The translations under genes and the position numbers were made by a program. Positions 8,215 through 16,915 of a stretch of 64,000 nt of DNA are shown here, piece after piece (the first letter of the stretch is position 1; each line of letters opens with the position of its first letter). This DNA is from Actinomyces marseillensis (GTDB taxonomy: Bacteria; Actinomycetota; Actinomycetes; Actinomycetales; Actinomycetaceae), in assembly GCF_900155605.1 (NCBI RefSeq), contig NZ_LT707420.1, forward strand, positions 1,142,388 through 1,206,387. Direction: 5' to 3'. The notes beneath the pieces are model-generated. The model was not told the DNA's origin. It did not search any database and was given only the letters and a program-made list of their open reading frames with translations.

Positions 8215-9469
8215 CATCCTTCACTATGTCCCACTCCTGCGTGTCTGGATTCCCTTTGTCGGTGCAGCATTGATCGCGGCTAGCCTTGTCTGGATCTGGC
8301 TGAAAGTCATGCGTCCGCTGTCGATCAAGGCGCGTTCGATGAGTGTTGTCATGGGCGTCATCCTTGTGGTGGTCGTCCACCAACTTGTTGAGCATGTCTG
8401 GCATCCCGTTGCAGAAGGACTGGGGCGAGTGACATGGCTGTGGGCATCGCCAGCTTTAGTTGCTGCAGTGATGGTTTTTGCTGGCTTGACCAGACGCAAG
8501 CAATGGTTGCGGCGTTTCTGTGCTGCGCTGTGCGCGTGGTTACTGATTGCTGTTGGCGCAGCTTTGGGAATCAATTATCACTTCGAGGCCTATCCGACCA
8601 TGGCCGAGGTCGTGGGCGGGGGAGTGCGCACCATTTCCTGGGATGAGTTGAAGAATCCCGATGAAGAAGCGCAGAGTGCACGTATCGCCGAGGGAGCGGT
8701 GGTCCGTGTTGGTATTCCTTCTTCGGATTCAGTGTTCAAGCCACGCCAGGCCCTCGTGTATCTCCCGCCGTCCTATTTTGCCGATCCGCAGGCAACTCTT
8801 CCTGTGATTACTCTGCTCACTGGTCAACCTGGCACTCCCCAAGATTGGTTGGTCTTGGGTAAGCTTCCTCAAACCATGGAGCAGTTCGCCGCAAGTAGAG
8901 GGGGGCGTGCTCCAATCGTCGCGGTTGTCGATGCCTTTGGAAGTCAGACAGCGAATCCCCTGTGCTCGGATACCTCTCACGGGAAAGTCGCAAGCTACCT
9001 GGAAGTGGATGTCCCGAAGTGGTTGCGGGAAAATTTCCCTGTTTCAACAGACGCCGGTCAATGGGCAATTGCCGGATTGTCCTCTGGTGGAACCTGTGCT
9101 CTTCAAGTAGCCACCCGCGCTCCCCAGACTTATCGCAGTTTCCTTGATATGTCTGGCGAGGCCCACCCCCAGTTGGGTACTGAGGAACGAACCATTTCTG
9201 AAGGTTTTGACGGAAGTCGCGAACTCTATGCTGCGAATGACCCTGTGCAGGTGATGAAAACCCGTCGCTATGACGGTACCGCAGGGATTATTTCCTGGGG
9301 GAGCGACGATACATCGTTTAAAGAAGGCCTGATTGAAGTCGACGAGGCGGCCAAGGCCTCGGGAATGACGGTTGACACACGCTCATACCCGGGGGGACAC
9401 AGCTGGAAAGTCTGGAAGGCAGCATTTGAAGACCAGCTGCCGTGGCTCGCAGAGCGTTTTGGACTCTAG
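8207..9469 (+). CDS. membrane-anchored alpha/beta hydrolase (PF00756 esterase-type)
   Basis: Four N-terminal membrane helices (about 5-120) carry an extracellular esterase domain. The nucleophile elbow is GLSSGG, with Ser292 as predicted nucleophile, and GGHSW near residue 402 supplies the likely catalytic histidine. The fold belongs to the esterase D/mycolyltransferase group. The gene overlaps the end of the MprF-like gene. In Corynebacterium and Enterococcus, hydrolases encoded beside aminoacyl-PG synthases remove the amino acid again, so an aminoacyl-lipid hydrolase role is the best inference. The start is uncertain: GTG 8207 is used, GTG 8165 is an alternative, and neither has a clear RBS. 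Confidence 0.8.
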   Translation: MISILHYVPLLRVWIPFVGAALIAASLVWIWLKVMRPLSIKARSMSVVMGVILVVVVHQLVEHVWHPVAEGLGRVTWLWASPALVAAVMVFAGLTRRKQWLRRFCAALCAWLLIAVGAALGINYHFEAYPTMAEVVGGGVRTISWDELKNPDEEAQSARIAEGAVVRVGIPSSDSVFKPRQALVYLPPSYFADPQATLPVITLLTGQPGTPQDWLVLGKLPQTMEQFAASRGGRAPIVAVVDAFGSQTANPLCSDTSHGKVASYLEVDVPKWLRENFPVSTDAGQWAIAGLSSGGTCALQVATRAPQTYRSFLDMSGEAHPQLGTEERTISEGFDGSRELYAANDPVQVMKTRRYDGTAGIISWGSDDTSFKEGLIEVDEAAKASGMTVDTRSYPGGHSWKVWKAAFEDQLPWLAERFGL

Positions 9470-9507
9470 CGGCCACGACAGCCGGTTCAGCTACCTATGG
9501 GTAGGTA

Positions 9508-10347
9508 CTAGTTCAGTTTTTCTACGGTGATTGTCAGGGAAATTGTGTGCGATTGGCCCGGCTGGAGGAAGACGGCATTTTGGCGGACGTTACCCACCTC
9601 AACACACACGAAGTGCTTCCAGTCCTCGTGGTGCATATCTGCAGCCTTAGCCTCGGCGGGATTCCACACGATGGTCGACGCCGAGTTCTCCTTCTCGATG
9701 ACGATACGACGGCCAAAACCCGGGTCAAGGATTGAAACGGTCCCCGCGAAATCGAAGATCGAGTCAACCCGTCCCTGAGTGAAGGTCACGTCGCCTTCTT
9801 GAACAGAGTGCTCATTTGTCACCGTGCACAGCTGTTCGGCTCCGTCGAGTCCCACAACGCTGATCTCGCGGACATCTGAGACGTTGAAGTAGGGGTGCAA
9901 GGCCTCGTCCACGTAGAAAGCTTCCTCATCGGCGTTCGTCATTGTGAGCGCCAGATGAAGATGCTCCCCGAAGGTGGCATGAAGCTGAGCAGTAAAACGA
10001 TGCGGGAACTTCGCCATCTCCGTCTTTGTCGTCGGAGCATAGGTGAAGGAAAGAATCGCACTGTCATCAGTGCGTTCAACCAGTTCCCACGTTGCATTCC
10101 TTAAGAAGCCGTGATTTTGAGCCTCGGATCCGGGTGCTGCCAAAGAAGCAGTCGCAACGCCGAACCACGGTGCACAAATCGGGACACCGCCTCGTGCAGG
10201 CGTCGATGCCCACGGAAGGGAACGCTCGGAGAGCCACAGTACCGGCTCGGTGCCCGCAGGGGTCCATTCAAGGAATTGAGCACCGGAATCTGAAAAACTT
10301 GCGTCGCAGCGGTCATTGCTGGCGCGATAGACACGTCGGTTTGCCAT
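9508..10347 (-). CDS. D-hexose-6-phosphate mutarotase / aldose 1-epimerase-like protein
   Basis: This 279-residue galactose-mutarotase-fold protein would interconvert anomers of a hexose or hexose 6-phosphate. Recognisable blocks are RGGVPICAPWFG, the histidine-containing HGFLRNATWEL, ALHPYFNVSD and the late acidic motif WNPAEAKAADM, which holds the likely catalytic glutamate. This combination is typical of YeaD-type enzymes. The start is placed at ATG 10347; an upstream in-frame ATG at 10377 would add ten residues, and neither has a strong RBS. It lies alone between the hydrolase and typA. Confidence 0.88.
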   Translation of the reverse strand: MANRRVYRASNDRCDASFSDSGAQFLEWTPAGTEPVLWLSERSLPWASTPARGGVPICAPWFGVATASLAAPGSEAQNHGFLRNATWELVERTDDSAILSFTYAPTTKTEMAKFPHRFTAQLHATFGEHLHLALTMTNADEEAFYVDEALHPYFNVSDVREISVVGLDGAEQLCTVTNEHSVQEGDVTFTQGRVDSIFDFAGTVSILDPGFGRRIVIEKENSASTIVWNPAEAKAADMHHEDWKHFVCVEVGNVRQNAVFLQPGQSHTISLTITVEKLN

Positions 10348-10460
10348 TGGACAAGGATAGCGCGAGTAACGCCTCACACATAGTCCCTCGGAGAAGGGAA
10401 TTCTGAAAAAACGGCGATAAGCTTTCTGTGGAAGCGAATCGGTAAGTAATAGGGAGTCTT

Positions 10461-12383
10461 ATGACCATCCGCGAAGATCTACGTAATGTCGCGATTGTTG
10501 CACACGTTGACCACGGCAAAACTACTCTGGTCGACGCCATGCTGTGGCAGTCAGGCGCGTTCAATGAGCGCGATACGGTAGAAAAAACCGGCGAACGCGT
10601 CATGGACTCCGGTGATCTGGAACGCGAAAAGGGCATTACGATCTTGGCCAAGAACACCGCGGTTCACTACCGTGGCCCCGCCGCCCAGAAGCTGTGCCTC
10701 GAAGGCGGTGTGGTTATCAACGTGATCGATACTCCCGGGCACGCCGATTTTGGTGGCGAGGTTGAACGAGGCCTGTCCATGGTTGACGGTGTCGTTTTGT
10801 TGGTTGACTCTTCCGAAGGCCCGCTCCCGCAGACCCGCTTCGTCTTGCGTAAGGCTCTTCAAGCGCAACTTCCCGTCGTCATCGTCGTCAACAAGGTTGA
10901 CCGCCCCGATGCCCGCATCGAAGAGGTTGTCTCTGAAACGCAGGACCTTCTTCTTGCTCTGGCCGAAGATCTGATGAGCGAAGGCGTCGACGCAGATGTG
11001 GATTCCCTGCTCGACGTTCCGGTTGTTTACGCCTCGGCAAAGGCCGGAAAGTCTTCGCTGACCAACCCCGGTGACGGCAATATCCCCACCGAGGACCTCG
11101 AGCCCCTCTTTGAAACGATTCTTCACCGCATCCCCGGTCCCGAGTACGAAGAAGGCGCACCCCTTCAGGCTCATGTGACGAACCTGGACGCCTCTCCATT
11201 CTTGGGACGACTCGCGCTGTTGCGTATCCACAACGGAACATTGCGCAAGGGTGAAACCGTCGGACTTGCTCGCCACGATGGAAGCATTAAGCCCGTTCGC
11301 ATCACCGAGTTGCTTCGAACTGAAGGCCTCGAACGAATCCCGGCTGAAAGTGCCGAACCCGGCGATATCGTTGCAGTCGCAGGTATTGAAGACATCACCA
11401 TCGGTGAGTCTCTGGTCGATCTCGATGATCCGCGTCCTCTGCCGCTGATTACCGTTGATGATCCGGCAATCTCCATGACGATCGGAATTAACACTTCGCC
11501 CATGGCCGGCCGTGTCAAGGGAGCAAAGGTCACCGCTCGCCAGGTGAAAGACCGCCTTGATCGCGAGCTCGTCGGTAACGTTTCGCTGCGCGTGCTTCCC
11601 ACCGAGCGCCCCGATGCATGGGAAGTCCAAGGGCGTGGCGAGCTTGCTTTGGCAATCTTGGTCGAGCAGATGCGCCGTGAGGGTTTCGAGCTGACCGTTG
11701 GTAAGCCTCAGGTCGTCACCAAAACCATTGATGGCGTGCGCTCTGAACCGATGGAACGTATGACTATCGACATTCCCGAGGAATACCTGGGATCGGTCAC
11801 TCAGCTCATGGCCCAGCGCAAGGGCCGCATGGAAACGATGGCGAACCACGGTTCGGGCTGGATTCGCTTGGAGTTCATTGTTCCTGCTCGCGGTCTGATT
11901 GGTTTCCGTACGCGCTTCCTGACGGAAACTCGCGGAACGGGTATTGCTTCGTCTATTGCCGAAGGCTATGCACCTTGGCAGGGCGCGATCGAACAGCGCC
12001 TCACCGGTTCGCTTGTTGCAGACCGTGCGGGACAAGCAACGCCCTACGCTATGACGAACCTCCAAGAGCGCGGTTCTTTCATTGTTGAGCCCGGTTCAGA
12101 GGTCTATGAAGGCCAGGTTGTCGGCGAGAATCCCCGCGGCGAGGATATGGATGTCAATATCTGCCGCGAAAAGAAGCAGACGAATACGCGTAGCGCGACC
12201 GCTGATGTGTATGAGTCGCTGACACCTTCGCGAAAGCTGACTTTGGAAGAATCCCTTGAGTTCGCCGCGAATGATGAATGCGTTGAGGTGACTCCCGAGG
12301 CGGTGCGCGTGCGCAAGGTCGTTCTGGATGCGCAGGAACGCTTCAAGATCGCTGCGCGTGAGCGTCGTCAGAACAAGGACTGA
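10461..12383 (+). CDS. typA: translational GTPase TypA/BipA
   Basis: This is a 640-residue ribosome-associated GTPase related to EF-G that is needed for ribosome assembly and stress or cold adaptation. The G1 motif is AHVDHGKTT (about 14-22), the switch region reads [13 protein letters not shown]3 is [14 protein letters not shown], and G4 is NKVDRPDAR. The BipA-specific C-terminal domain follows, with [20 protein letters not shown]. The length is normal. AGGGAG lies just before the ATG at 10461. A strong intrinsic terminator follows at 12398-12427. Confidence 0.97.
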   Translation: MTIREDLRNVAIVAHVDHGKTTLVDAMLWQSGAFNERDTVEKTGERVMDSGDLEREKGITILAKNTAVHYRGPAAQKLCLEGGVVINVIDTPGHADFGGEVERGLSMVDGVVLLVDSSEGPLPQTRFVLRKALQAQLPVVIVVNKVDRPDARIEEVVSETQDLLLALAEDLMSEGVDADVDSLLDVPVVYASAKAGKSSLTNPGDGNIPTEDLEPLFETILHRIPGPEYEEGAPLQAHVTNLDASPFLGRLALLRIHNGTLRKGETVGLARHDGSIKPVRITELLRTEGLERIPAESAEPGDIVAVAGIEDITIGESLVDLDDPRPLPLITVDDPAISMTIGINTSPMAGRVKGAKVTARQVKDRLDRELVGNVSLRVLPTERPDAWEVQGRGELALAILVEQMRREGFELTVGKPQVVTKTIDGVRSEPMERMTIDIPEEYLGSVTQLMAQRKGRMETMANHGSGWIRLEFIVPARGLIGFRTRFLTETRGTGIASSIAEGYAPWQGAIEQRLTGSLVADRAGQATPYAMTNLQERGSFIVEPGSEVYEGQVVGENPRGEDMDVNICREKKQTNTRSATADVYESLTPSRKLTLEESLEFAANDECVEVTPEAVRVRKVVLDAQERFKIAARERRQNKD

Positions 12384-12397
12384 TCAGCAAAAGGTTT

Positions 12398-12427
12398 GCC
12401 CCGCGCGAGAAATAGCTCGCGTGGGGC
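12398..12427 (+). terminator. intrinsic terminator after typA
   Basis: Twelve-base arms at 12398-12409 and 12416-12427 pair with a single G-U around loop AAATAG, and TTTTCCTT follows. The structure lies between convergent genes and is nearly symmetric, so it may also stop transcription of the minus-strand gene. Confidence 0.85.
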
Positions 12428-12433
12428 TTTTCC

Positions 12434-12814
12434 TTAAATCTGTGGCGGGGGAGGGACCTGCTTGCCGGTCACCATGGTCCGCGCGTCTACCTTCACGCGG
12501 CCTCGCCTGGTGTCAATGACCACGTGAGTCGGTGCCTTTTCGAGCAAGATCCCAAGGGCGTCGTGGAGTCCATCTTCCAAGCGGTAGCGGACCACCACGC
12601 GCGAGCCGAGCTCAAGGCGCATCCAGGGTAAACGGGCGATCGCTGCCGCTAACTGTTCGTTTCCCGCAGGAGCAGCGGTGGCCTCGGCGCTGGGGTTGCC
12701 TGGAATTGCGTGCGAATGGTGTGGCGTAATACCCGGGCTCGCCTCGCTGGGGGGAGCGCCTAAAATTTGCCCACTATCAGCTGAAAAGTGCTCGGGATTC
12801 GCGTCATGTGTCAT
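12434..12814 (-). CDS. stand-alone SH3-like domain protein (Rv0428c N-terminal type)
   Basis: This 126-residue protein has a disordered, Pro/Ala-rich first half and one compact domain at about 70-120. That domain contains GSRVVVRYRL, the GILLEK segment, and VVIDTRRGRVKVDARTMVTGKQVP. It resembles the SH3-like domain found before the GNAT acetyltransferase domain in actinobacterial Rv0428c-type proteins, but no acetyltransferase domain follows. Function is unknown. On the minus strand TATTAT lies 8 nt before the ATG and no RBS is present, so the mRNA may be leaderless. It is divergent from fdxA. Confidence 0.65.
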   Translation of the reverse strand: MTHDANPEHFSADSGQILGAPPSEASPGITPHHSHAIPGNPSAEATAAPAGNEQLAAAIARLPWMRLELGSRVVVRYRLEDGLHDALGILLEKAPTHVVIDTRRGRVKVDARTMVTGKQVPPPPQI

Positions 12815-12866
12815 GTTGGCGATAATAGAATGAACTGTTTGTCGGACCCAGTCCAAGGAGGAATAC

Positions 12867-13199
12867 ATGACGTACGTCATTGCCCAGCCCTGTGTTGATG
12901 TCAAGGACCGGGCATGCGTTGATGAGTGTCCCGTCGATTGCATTTACGAGGGGGAGCGCACCTTGTACATCCACCCCGATGAGTGCGTGGATTGTGGCGC
13001 CTGTGAGCCGGTGTGCCCGACCGAGGCAATTTTCTACGAGGACGACCTGCCCGGCGAATGGTCTGACTACTTGCAGGCAAATGCTGACTTCTTTGTCGAC
13101 CTGGGTTCTCCCGGCGGTGCACAGAAGACAGGTCCTCAGTCCTTCGATGTCCCGTGGATTAGTGCCCTTCCTCCGCAAAACGAGGACTGGGACAAGTAA
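12867..13199 (+). CDS. fdxA: 7Fe ferredoxin
   Basis: This 110-residue soluble electron carrier has two iron-sulfur binding sets. The first is Cys9, Cys17, Cys21 and Cys25 (VDECPVDC region). The second is the classical C40xxC43xxC46xxxC50P set, [14 protein letters not shown]. The residue spacing is that of FdxA-type ferredoxins with one [3Fe-4S] and one [4Fe-4S] cluster. AAGGAGG lies 7 nt before the ATG. The stop codon directly abuts the dapC start, an arrangement common in actinobacteria, so the pair is an operon. Confidence 0.95.
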   Translation: MTYVIAQPCVDVKDRACVDECPVDCIYEGERTLYIHPDECVDCGACEPVCPTEAIFYEDDLPGEWSDYLQANADFFVDLGSPGGAQKTGPQSFDVPWISALPPQNEDWDK

Positions 13200-14339
13200 A
13201 TGAGTCGTCTTCCGCGTCCGCTTGATCTTCCCGACTTTCCTTGGGATAAGCTCGCGCCCTACCGTAAACGTGCGAATGAGCATGCCGATGGAGTGTGTGA
13301 CCTCTCTATCGGCACGCCGGTCGATCCAACGCCTGAGCTCATCCAAGATGCGCTTAAGGACAGCTCGGACGCTCCGGGGTATCCGACCGTGATCGGAAGC
13401 ATCGAGCTTCGCCGTGCAATCCTTGATTGGGGTAAGCGTCGCAATATGGTGGACGTGGGAGTGACGGGAGTTCTTCCCTCAATCGGATCGAAGGAAGCTG
13501 TCGCGTGGCTGCCATTCCTTCTGGGCGTGCGCCCTGGCGACACTGTCCTTTTCCCGCGGGCCTCGTATCCGACCTACGACATCAGTGCTCGTTTGGCAGG
13601 CGCCACTGCCATTCCGGTGGATCCCACGGACCCGGATTCTTGGCCGCAGGCGCAGCTTGTCTGGCTTAATTCCCCGGGGAATCCTGATGGGCACGTCCTT
13701 TCACTTGAGCAGCTTCGAGCGGTTGTTCGGTGGGCGCGAAGCAACGATGCCATCGTTATTTCGGACGAGTGCTACGCGGCCTTGGCATGGGAAGAACCCT
13801 ATGTGAGTCAAGGCGTTCCTTCACTTTTGGATGAGCGCGTGTGCGATGGGGACCCCAGTTCTTTGATCGTGCTGTATTCCCTGTCGAAGCAATCAAACGT
13901 GGCCGGATACCGAGCAGCATTGATGTACGGGGATCCGAAGCTTGTGGCTCCCGTCGTTGAGGTTCGCAAGCATGCCGGAATGATGGTGCCCGCGCCTGTC
14001 CAAGCGGCAATGCAGTGTGCTTTGGGGGATACCGAGCATGTCCAGACGCAGCGTGAGATTTATGCGCGCCGCCGAGCCCAGCTTGTCGACGCGGTCGCGG
14101 CTACCGGTTTGGAGCGTGACGGCGACTCCGCTGCGGGCCTGTACCTGTGGGTGCGCGACCCGCGTGGCGTCATGAACTCTTGGGACCTCGTTGGTGCTTT
14201 TGCCAAGCGCGGCATTGTTGTCGCCCCCGGCGACTTTTACGGCGAGGCCGGGGTGGGCTTTGTACGCATCGCGTTGACCGCGAGCGATGAACGTATTGCG
14301 GCGGCTTGCCAGCGCCTGGTCGCGGAGCCGATTGTTTAG
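13200..14339 (+). CDS. dapC: succinyldiaminopimelate transaminase
   Basis: DapC converts N-succinyl-2-amino-6-oxopimelate to N-succinyl-LL-diaminopimelate in lysine and peptidoglycan precursor synthesis. This is a 379-residue class I/II PLP aminotransferase. NSPGNPDG (158-164) and ISDECYAAL (187-195) are cofactor-contact blocks, and SLSK places the PLP lysine at about residue 230. The ATG follows the fdxA stop with no gap, so translation is probably coupled. Assignment to DapC rather than another class I aminotransferase rests partly on the fdxA neighbour. Confidence 0.92.
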   Translation: MSRLPRPLDLPDFPWDKLAPYRKRANEHADGVCDLSIGTPVDPTPELIQDALKDSSDAPGYPTVIGSIELRRAILDWGKRRNMVDVGVTGVLPSIGSKEAVAWLPFLLGVRPGDTVLFPRASYPTYDISARLAGATAIPVDPTDPDSWPQAQLVWLNSPGNPDGHVLSLEQLRAVVRWARSNDAIVISDECYAALAWEEPYVSQGVPSLLDERVCDGDPSSLIVLYSLSKQSNVAGYRAALMYGDPKLVAPVVEVRKHAGMMVPAPVQAAMQCALGDTEHVQTQREIYARRRAQLVDAVAATGLERDGDSAAGLYLWVRDPRGVMNSWDLVGAFAKRGIVVAPGDFYGEAGVGFVRIALTASDERIAAACQRLVAEPIV

Positions 14340-14340
14340 A

Positions 14341-15033
14341 TTAGTTCGAGGCCTGTGGGTTCCAGTGCTCCCATAGATCGGTCCATTTGAGGCCCAAGTC
14401 CGCCATCATGGTGCGCACGAGCGGGATTGAAATACCGATAACGTTGTGGTGGTCGCCGTGGATTTCTTCGACGAAGGCTCCGCCGAGGCCGTCGATCGTG
14501 AAAGATCCGGCGACTTCTAGAGGTTCACCTGAGGCAACGTATGCGGCTGCTTCTTCTTCGCTAATCGCCCCGAAACAGATCTGGGTTGAGCAACTGTGAG
14601 CACTATTTGCAAGAATCTCCCACCCTGCAGTGTTTTCGCGTAGGTGGACCAAGTAGTGTCCACTCCACAGGGTTGCTTGGGACATCGACAGTTCTTTGAC
14701 TCTTGTCAATGCAGTTTGAGAATCGTGGGGTTTGCCCAGCAGTCTGCCTCCGGATTCCAGCATTGAATCGCAAGCGACCAGGACGCATTCTCGCGGGAGC
14801 TTGCCTGCTTCGGGAACGTAAATCCTTCCCTCCACGATTGCCGAGGCTACGCAGTGGCCTTTCGCTGTGGCTAGGGCGCGCACTTTCTTTTCGGCGCTGG
14901 CGTGGGGGAGAGCCTCGAGGACTGCATCTTCGTCGACCTCGGAGACGCAGACGATGGGATCGATACCGGCTTCTCGAAGAATTCGGAGTCTGGCGGGGGA
15001 TTGTGAGGCTAAGACAAACTGCATACTCAGCAT
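14341..15033 (-). CDS. maf: Maf family nucleotide pyrophosphatase
   Basis: Maf proteins hydrolyse non-canonical or standard nucleoside triphosphates and influence septum formation. The 230-residue product shows the N-terminal signature LASQSPARLRIL, then VLVACDSMLESGGRLLGKP (the usual ADT core reads ACDS here) and the C-terminal GSFTIDGLGGAFVEEIHGDHHNVIGIS with active-site acidic residues. The start is placed at 15033; ATG 15024, three codons later, aligns equally well. It is divergent from the adenylate cyclase gene and shares a roughly 70-bp promoter region with it. Confidence 0.92.
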   Translation of the reverse strand: MLSMQFVLASQSPARLRILREAGIDPIVCVSEVDEDAVLEALPHASAEKKVRALATAKGHCVASAIVEGRIYVPEAGKLPRECVLVACDSMLESGGRLLGKPHDSQTALTRVKELSMSQATLWSGHYLVHLRENTAGWEILANSAHSCSTQICFGAISEEEAAAYVASGEPLEVAGSFTIDGLGGAFVEEIHGDHHNVIGISIPLVRTMMADLGLKWTDLWEHWNPQASN

Positions 15034-15101
15034 TTTCTCGTGCAGGAGGAGGTTTTCTTCACTAGAATAATGTGTGTTAGACCACACCTGTGGAGGAAGA
15101 T

Positions 15102-16124
15102 GTGAAGGACGACGTAGGAAACACTCGCGATTTTTCGACCGTGCATACCAACACATCTTCGCTTTTGGGTGGCCCGCAAACGCTTACGATTGAAGACGTT
15201 GCCTCCATGGCGGGCGTGACTATTGAGGAAGTGCGGGATTTTTGGGTCGCAATGGGCTTTCCCTCCCCGCGAAGCGAAGAAAAAGTCTTCACCGAAAATG
15301 ATGCGAAGCTCTTCCTTCAGTGGTCGAGATTTATGGCTTCAGGTGCGATTGATACTGCAACGGCGCGTTCTCTTCTTCGTGCGAACTCTCACCTAGCCGA
15401 TCGCCTTGGCCTGTGGCAGGTTGAAGCGCTTGTTGAAGATACGATGCGTCGCTTTGGCCTCGATGATACGGCTGCGCGCATGTATGTCCTCGACCATATC
15501 CGAGAGCGCGTTGACGTCCTTGAAGACGTCTTGCGTCACTCATGGCGACGTCAGTTGGATGCTCTTCTTAAACGAATGGATCATGAAATTTCGACTCGCG
15601 GCCATGAGGGCTTGCAGCCTCGTTTCCCCCTCAACCGTTCCTTGGGCTTCGTCGATATGGTCTCCTACACGTCTTCGTCGGCGATTCTCGGCGGGAAGCT
15701 CGTCGATCTCATCGGCCGCTTTGAGCAATTGTCCAGAGATGCAGTCACCGATGCTGGCGGACGCGTTGTCAAGATGATCGGCGATGCGGTTATGTACATC
15801 GCAGATGACTTGGAGACGGGGCTTAGAGTTGCCGTGTCTTTGATTGAGCAGCTTGGAGCTGATGATCAGATGCTTCCCGTGCGCGCGTCATTCGTGCGCG
15901 GCGATGTGTTTTCTCGTTCGGGCGACGTTTTTGGGCCGACGGTGAACCTGGCGTCTCGATTGGTGGATATTGCTCCTGTTGGCAAAATCTTGATGGATCC
16001 CACAACTGCGGCCGCAATCGCTGCGGGTAAAGCGGGAATGGAATATGACGTTGAAGAGTTCCCAAGTGCGACGTTGCGGGGTTTTGGAACGATTTCACCC
16101 TATTTGCTGACATATCGTCGCTAA
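15102..16124 (+). CDS. class III adenylate cyclase with N-terminal regulatory domain (Rv1264-like)
   Basis: This 340-residue cytoplasmic protein would make cyclic AMP from ATP. Residues 30-165 form a helical domain like the autoinhibitory, pH-responsive region described for Mycobacterium tuberculosis Rv1264. Residues 180-340 are the cyclase homology domain. Metal-binding aspartates are Asp185 (FVDMVSYT) and Asp228 (IGDAVMY), purine-specifying candidates are Lys224 and Asp275, and transition-state residues are Asn282 and Arg286 (VNLASR). All key positions look intact. GGAGG lies 5 nt before GTG 15102, which decides the start. Confidence 0.9.
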   Translation: MKDDVGNTRDFSTVHTNTSSLLGGPQTLTIEDVASMAGVTIEEVRDFWVAMGFPSPRSEEKVFTENDAKLFLQWSRFMASGAIDTATARSLLRANSHLADRLGLWQVEALVEDTMRRFGLDDTAARMYVLDHIRERVDVLEDVLRHSWRRQLDALLKRMDHEISTRGHEGLQPRFPLNRSLGFVDMVSYTSSSAILGGKLVDLIGRFEQLSRDAVTDAGGRVVKMIGDAVMYIADDLETGLRVAVSLIEQLGADDQMLPVRASFVRGDVFSRSGDVFGPTVNLASRLVDIAPVGKILMDPTTAAAIAAGKAGMEYDVEEFPSATLRGFGTISPYLLTYRR

Positions 16125-16176
16125 GACGCTGTCTTAAGGTGTTTTACCTGATCTTGTGATTTCATCCCATTTTGGT

Positions 16177-16204
16177 CAAGAAATCTACAAGAAATACCTG
16201 AAAT
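16177..16204 (+). promoter_or_regulatory. direct repeats upstream of the response-regulator gene, candidate autoregulatory site
   Basis: CAAGAAAT occurs at 16177-16184 and again at 16188-16195 (11-bp period). A weaker copy, CCTGAAAT, is at 16197-16204. Tandem repeats with about one helical turn spacing are the usual binding pattern of OmpR/PhoB-family dimers. The repeats lie where the -35 region of the 16209 promoter would be. Confidence 0.45.
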
Positions 16205-16208
16205 CCGG

Positions 16209-16220
16209 TATGCTATTACC
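16209..16220 (+). promoter_or_regulatory. -10 element of a likely leaderless promoter
   Basis: TATGCT at 16209-16214 ends 6 nt before GTG 16221, there is no Shine-Dalgarno sequence, and no convincing -35 is present. The transcript would begin at or within a base of the start codon. Confidence 0.55.
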
Positions 16221-16901
16221 GTGACTACAGTGCTTCTCGTTGAAGATGACCCGGCTATCGCTGGCCCCTTGACTCGTGCTCTCGCGCGAGAGACCTACGA
16301 TGTGCGTGCGCACGATCACGGCCGGAGTGCACTTGAAGATCTTGATGGCATTGACTTGGTTGTTCTTGACCTGGGATTGCCCGATATGGATGGTTTGGAC
16401 GTCGCCAGGGAGATCCGTTCTTCCGGCAGTGCTGTTCCGATCCTGATTCTGACTGCTCGCGCAGACGAGGTGGACATGGTCGTCGGCCTCGATGCTGGAG
16501 CTGACGACTACGTGACGAAGCCTTTCCGCCTTGCAGAATTGCTGGCTCGCGTGCGCGCCCTTCTTCGCCGTGGTGGTGGAGAAGTTGCTGATGGTGATCT
16601 GGTCGTCCAAGACGTTCGTATCGATGTTGCAGCACATCGCGCATACGTCAACGGTGTTGAACTCTCTCTTACCGCAAAGGAATTTGAACTCCTGCGCGTT
16701 TTGGTGCGTGAAGCCGGAAACGTTGTGCCCCGCGATACTCTCATGCGCGAAGTGTGGGGGAATGGTCTGAGTGGCTCAACCAAGACCCTCGACATGCACG
16801 TCTCGTGGCTGCGTCGCAAGCTCGGAGATGACGCTGCATCACCGCGCTATATCACGACCGTTCGTGGAATGGGCTTCCGCTTCGAAAAGCCTTCCGCCTA
16901 G
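16221..16901 (+). CDS. OmpR-family response regulator
   Basis: This 226-residue two-component regulator has a receiver domain at 1-115, with acidic pocket Glu8-Asp9-Asp10, predicted phospho-acceptor Asp50 (VVLDLGLPD) and the conserved lysine in DDYVTKPF. A winged-helix DNA-binding domain covers about 125-224. It is followed 14 nt later by its likely partner kinase. The start is GTG with no RBS but a -10 motif immediately upstream. The signal and regulon are unknown; a TctD/QseB-like assignment would be guesswork. Confidence 0.93.
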   Translation: MTTVLLVEDDPAIAGPLTRALARETYDVRAHDHGRSALEDLDGIDLVVLDLGLPDMDGLDVAREIRSSGSAVPILILTARADEVDMVVGLDAGADDYVTKPFRLAELLARVRALLRRGGGEVADGDLVVQDVRIDVAAHRAYVNGVELSLTAKEFELLRVLVREAGNVVPRDTLMREVWGNGLSGSTKTLDMHVSWLRRKLGDDAASPRYITTVRGMGFRFEKPSA

Positions 16902-16915
16902 ATCAAGGGCTCGCT

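Noticed and set aside
9490..9503. Small hairpin CTACC-TATG-GGTAG between the hydrolase and mutarotase genes
   Set aside because: Five-base stem without T-run; too weak to call as a terminator.
10551..12065. 504-codon open frame antisense to typA
   Set aside because: Typical shadow of a high-G+C gene; typA has all G motifs and an RBS.
16122..16136. TAAGAC-GCT-GTCTTA at the adenylate cyclase stop
   Set aside because: A 6-bp A/T-rich stem overlapping the stop; insufficient for a terminator call.
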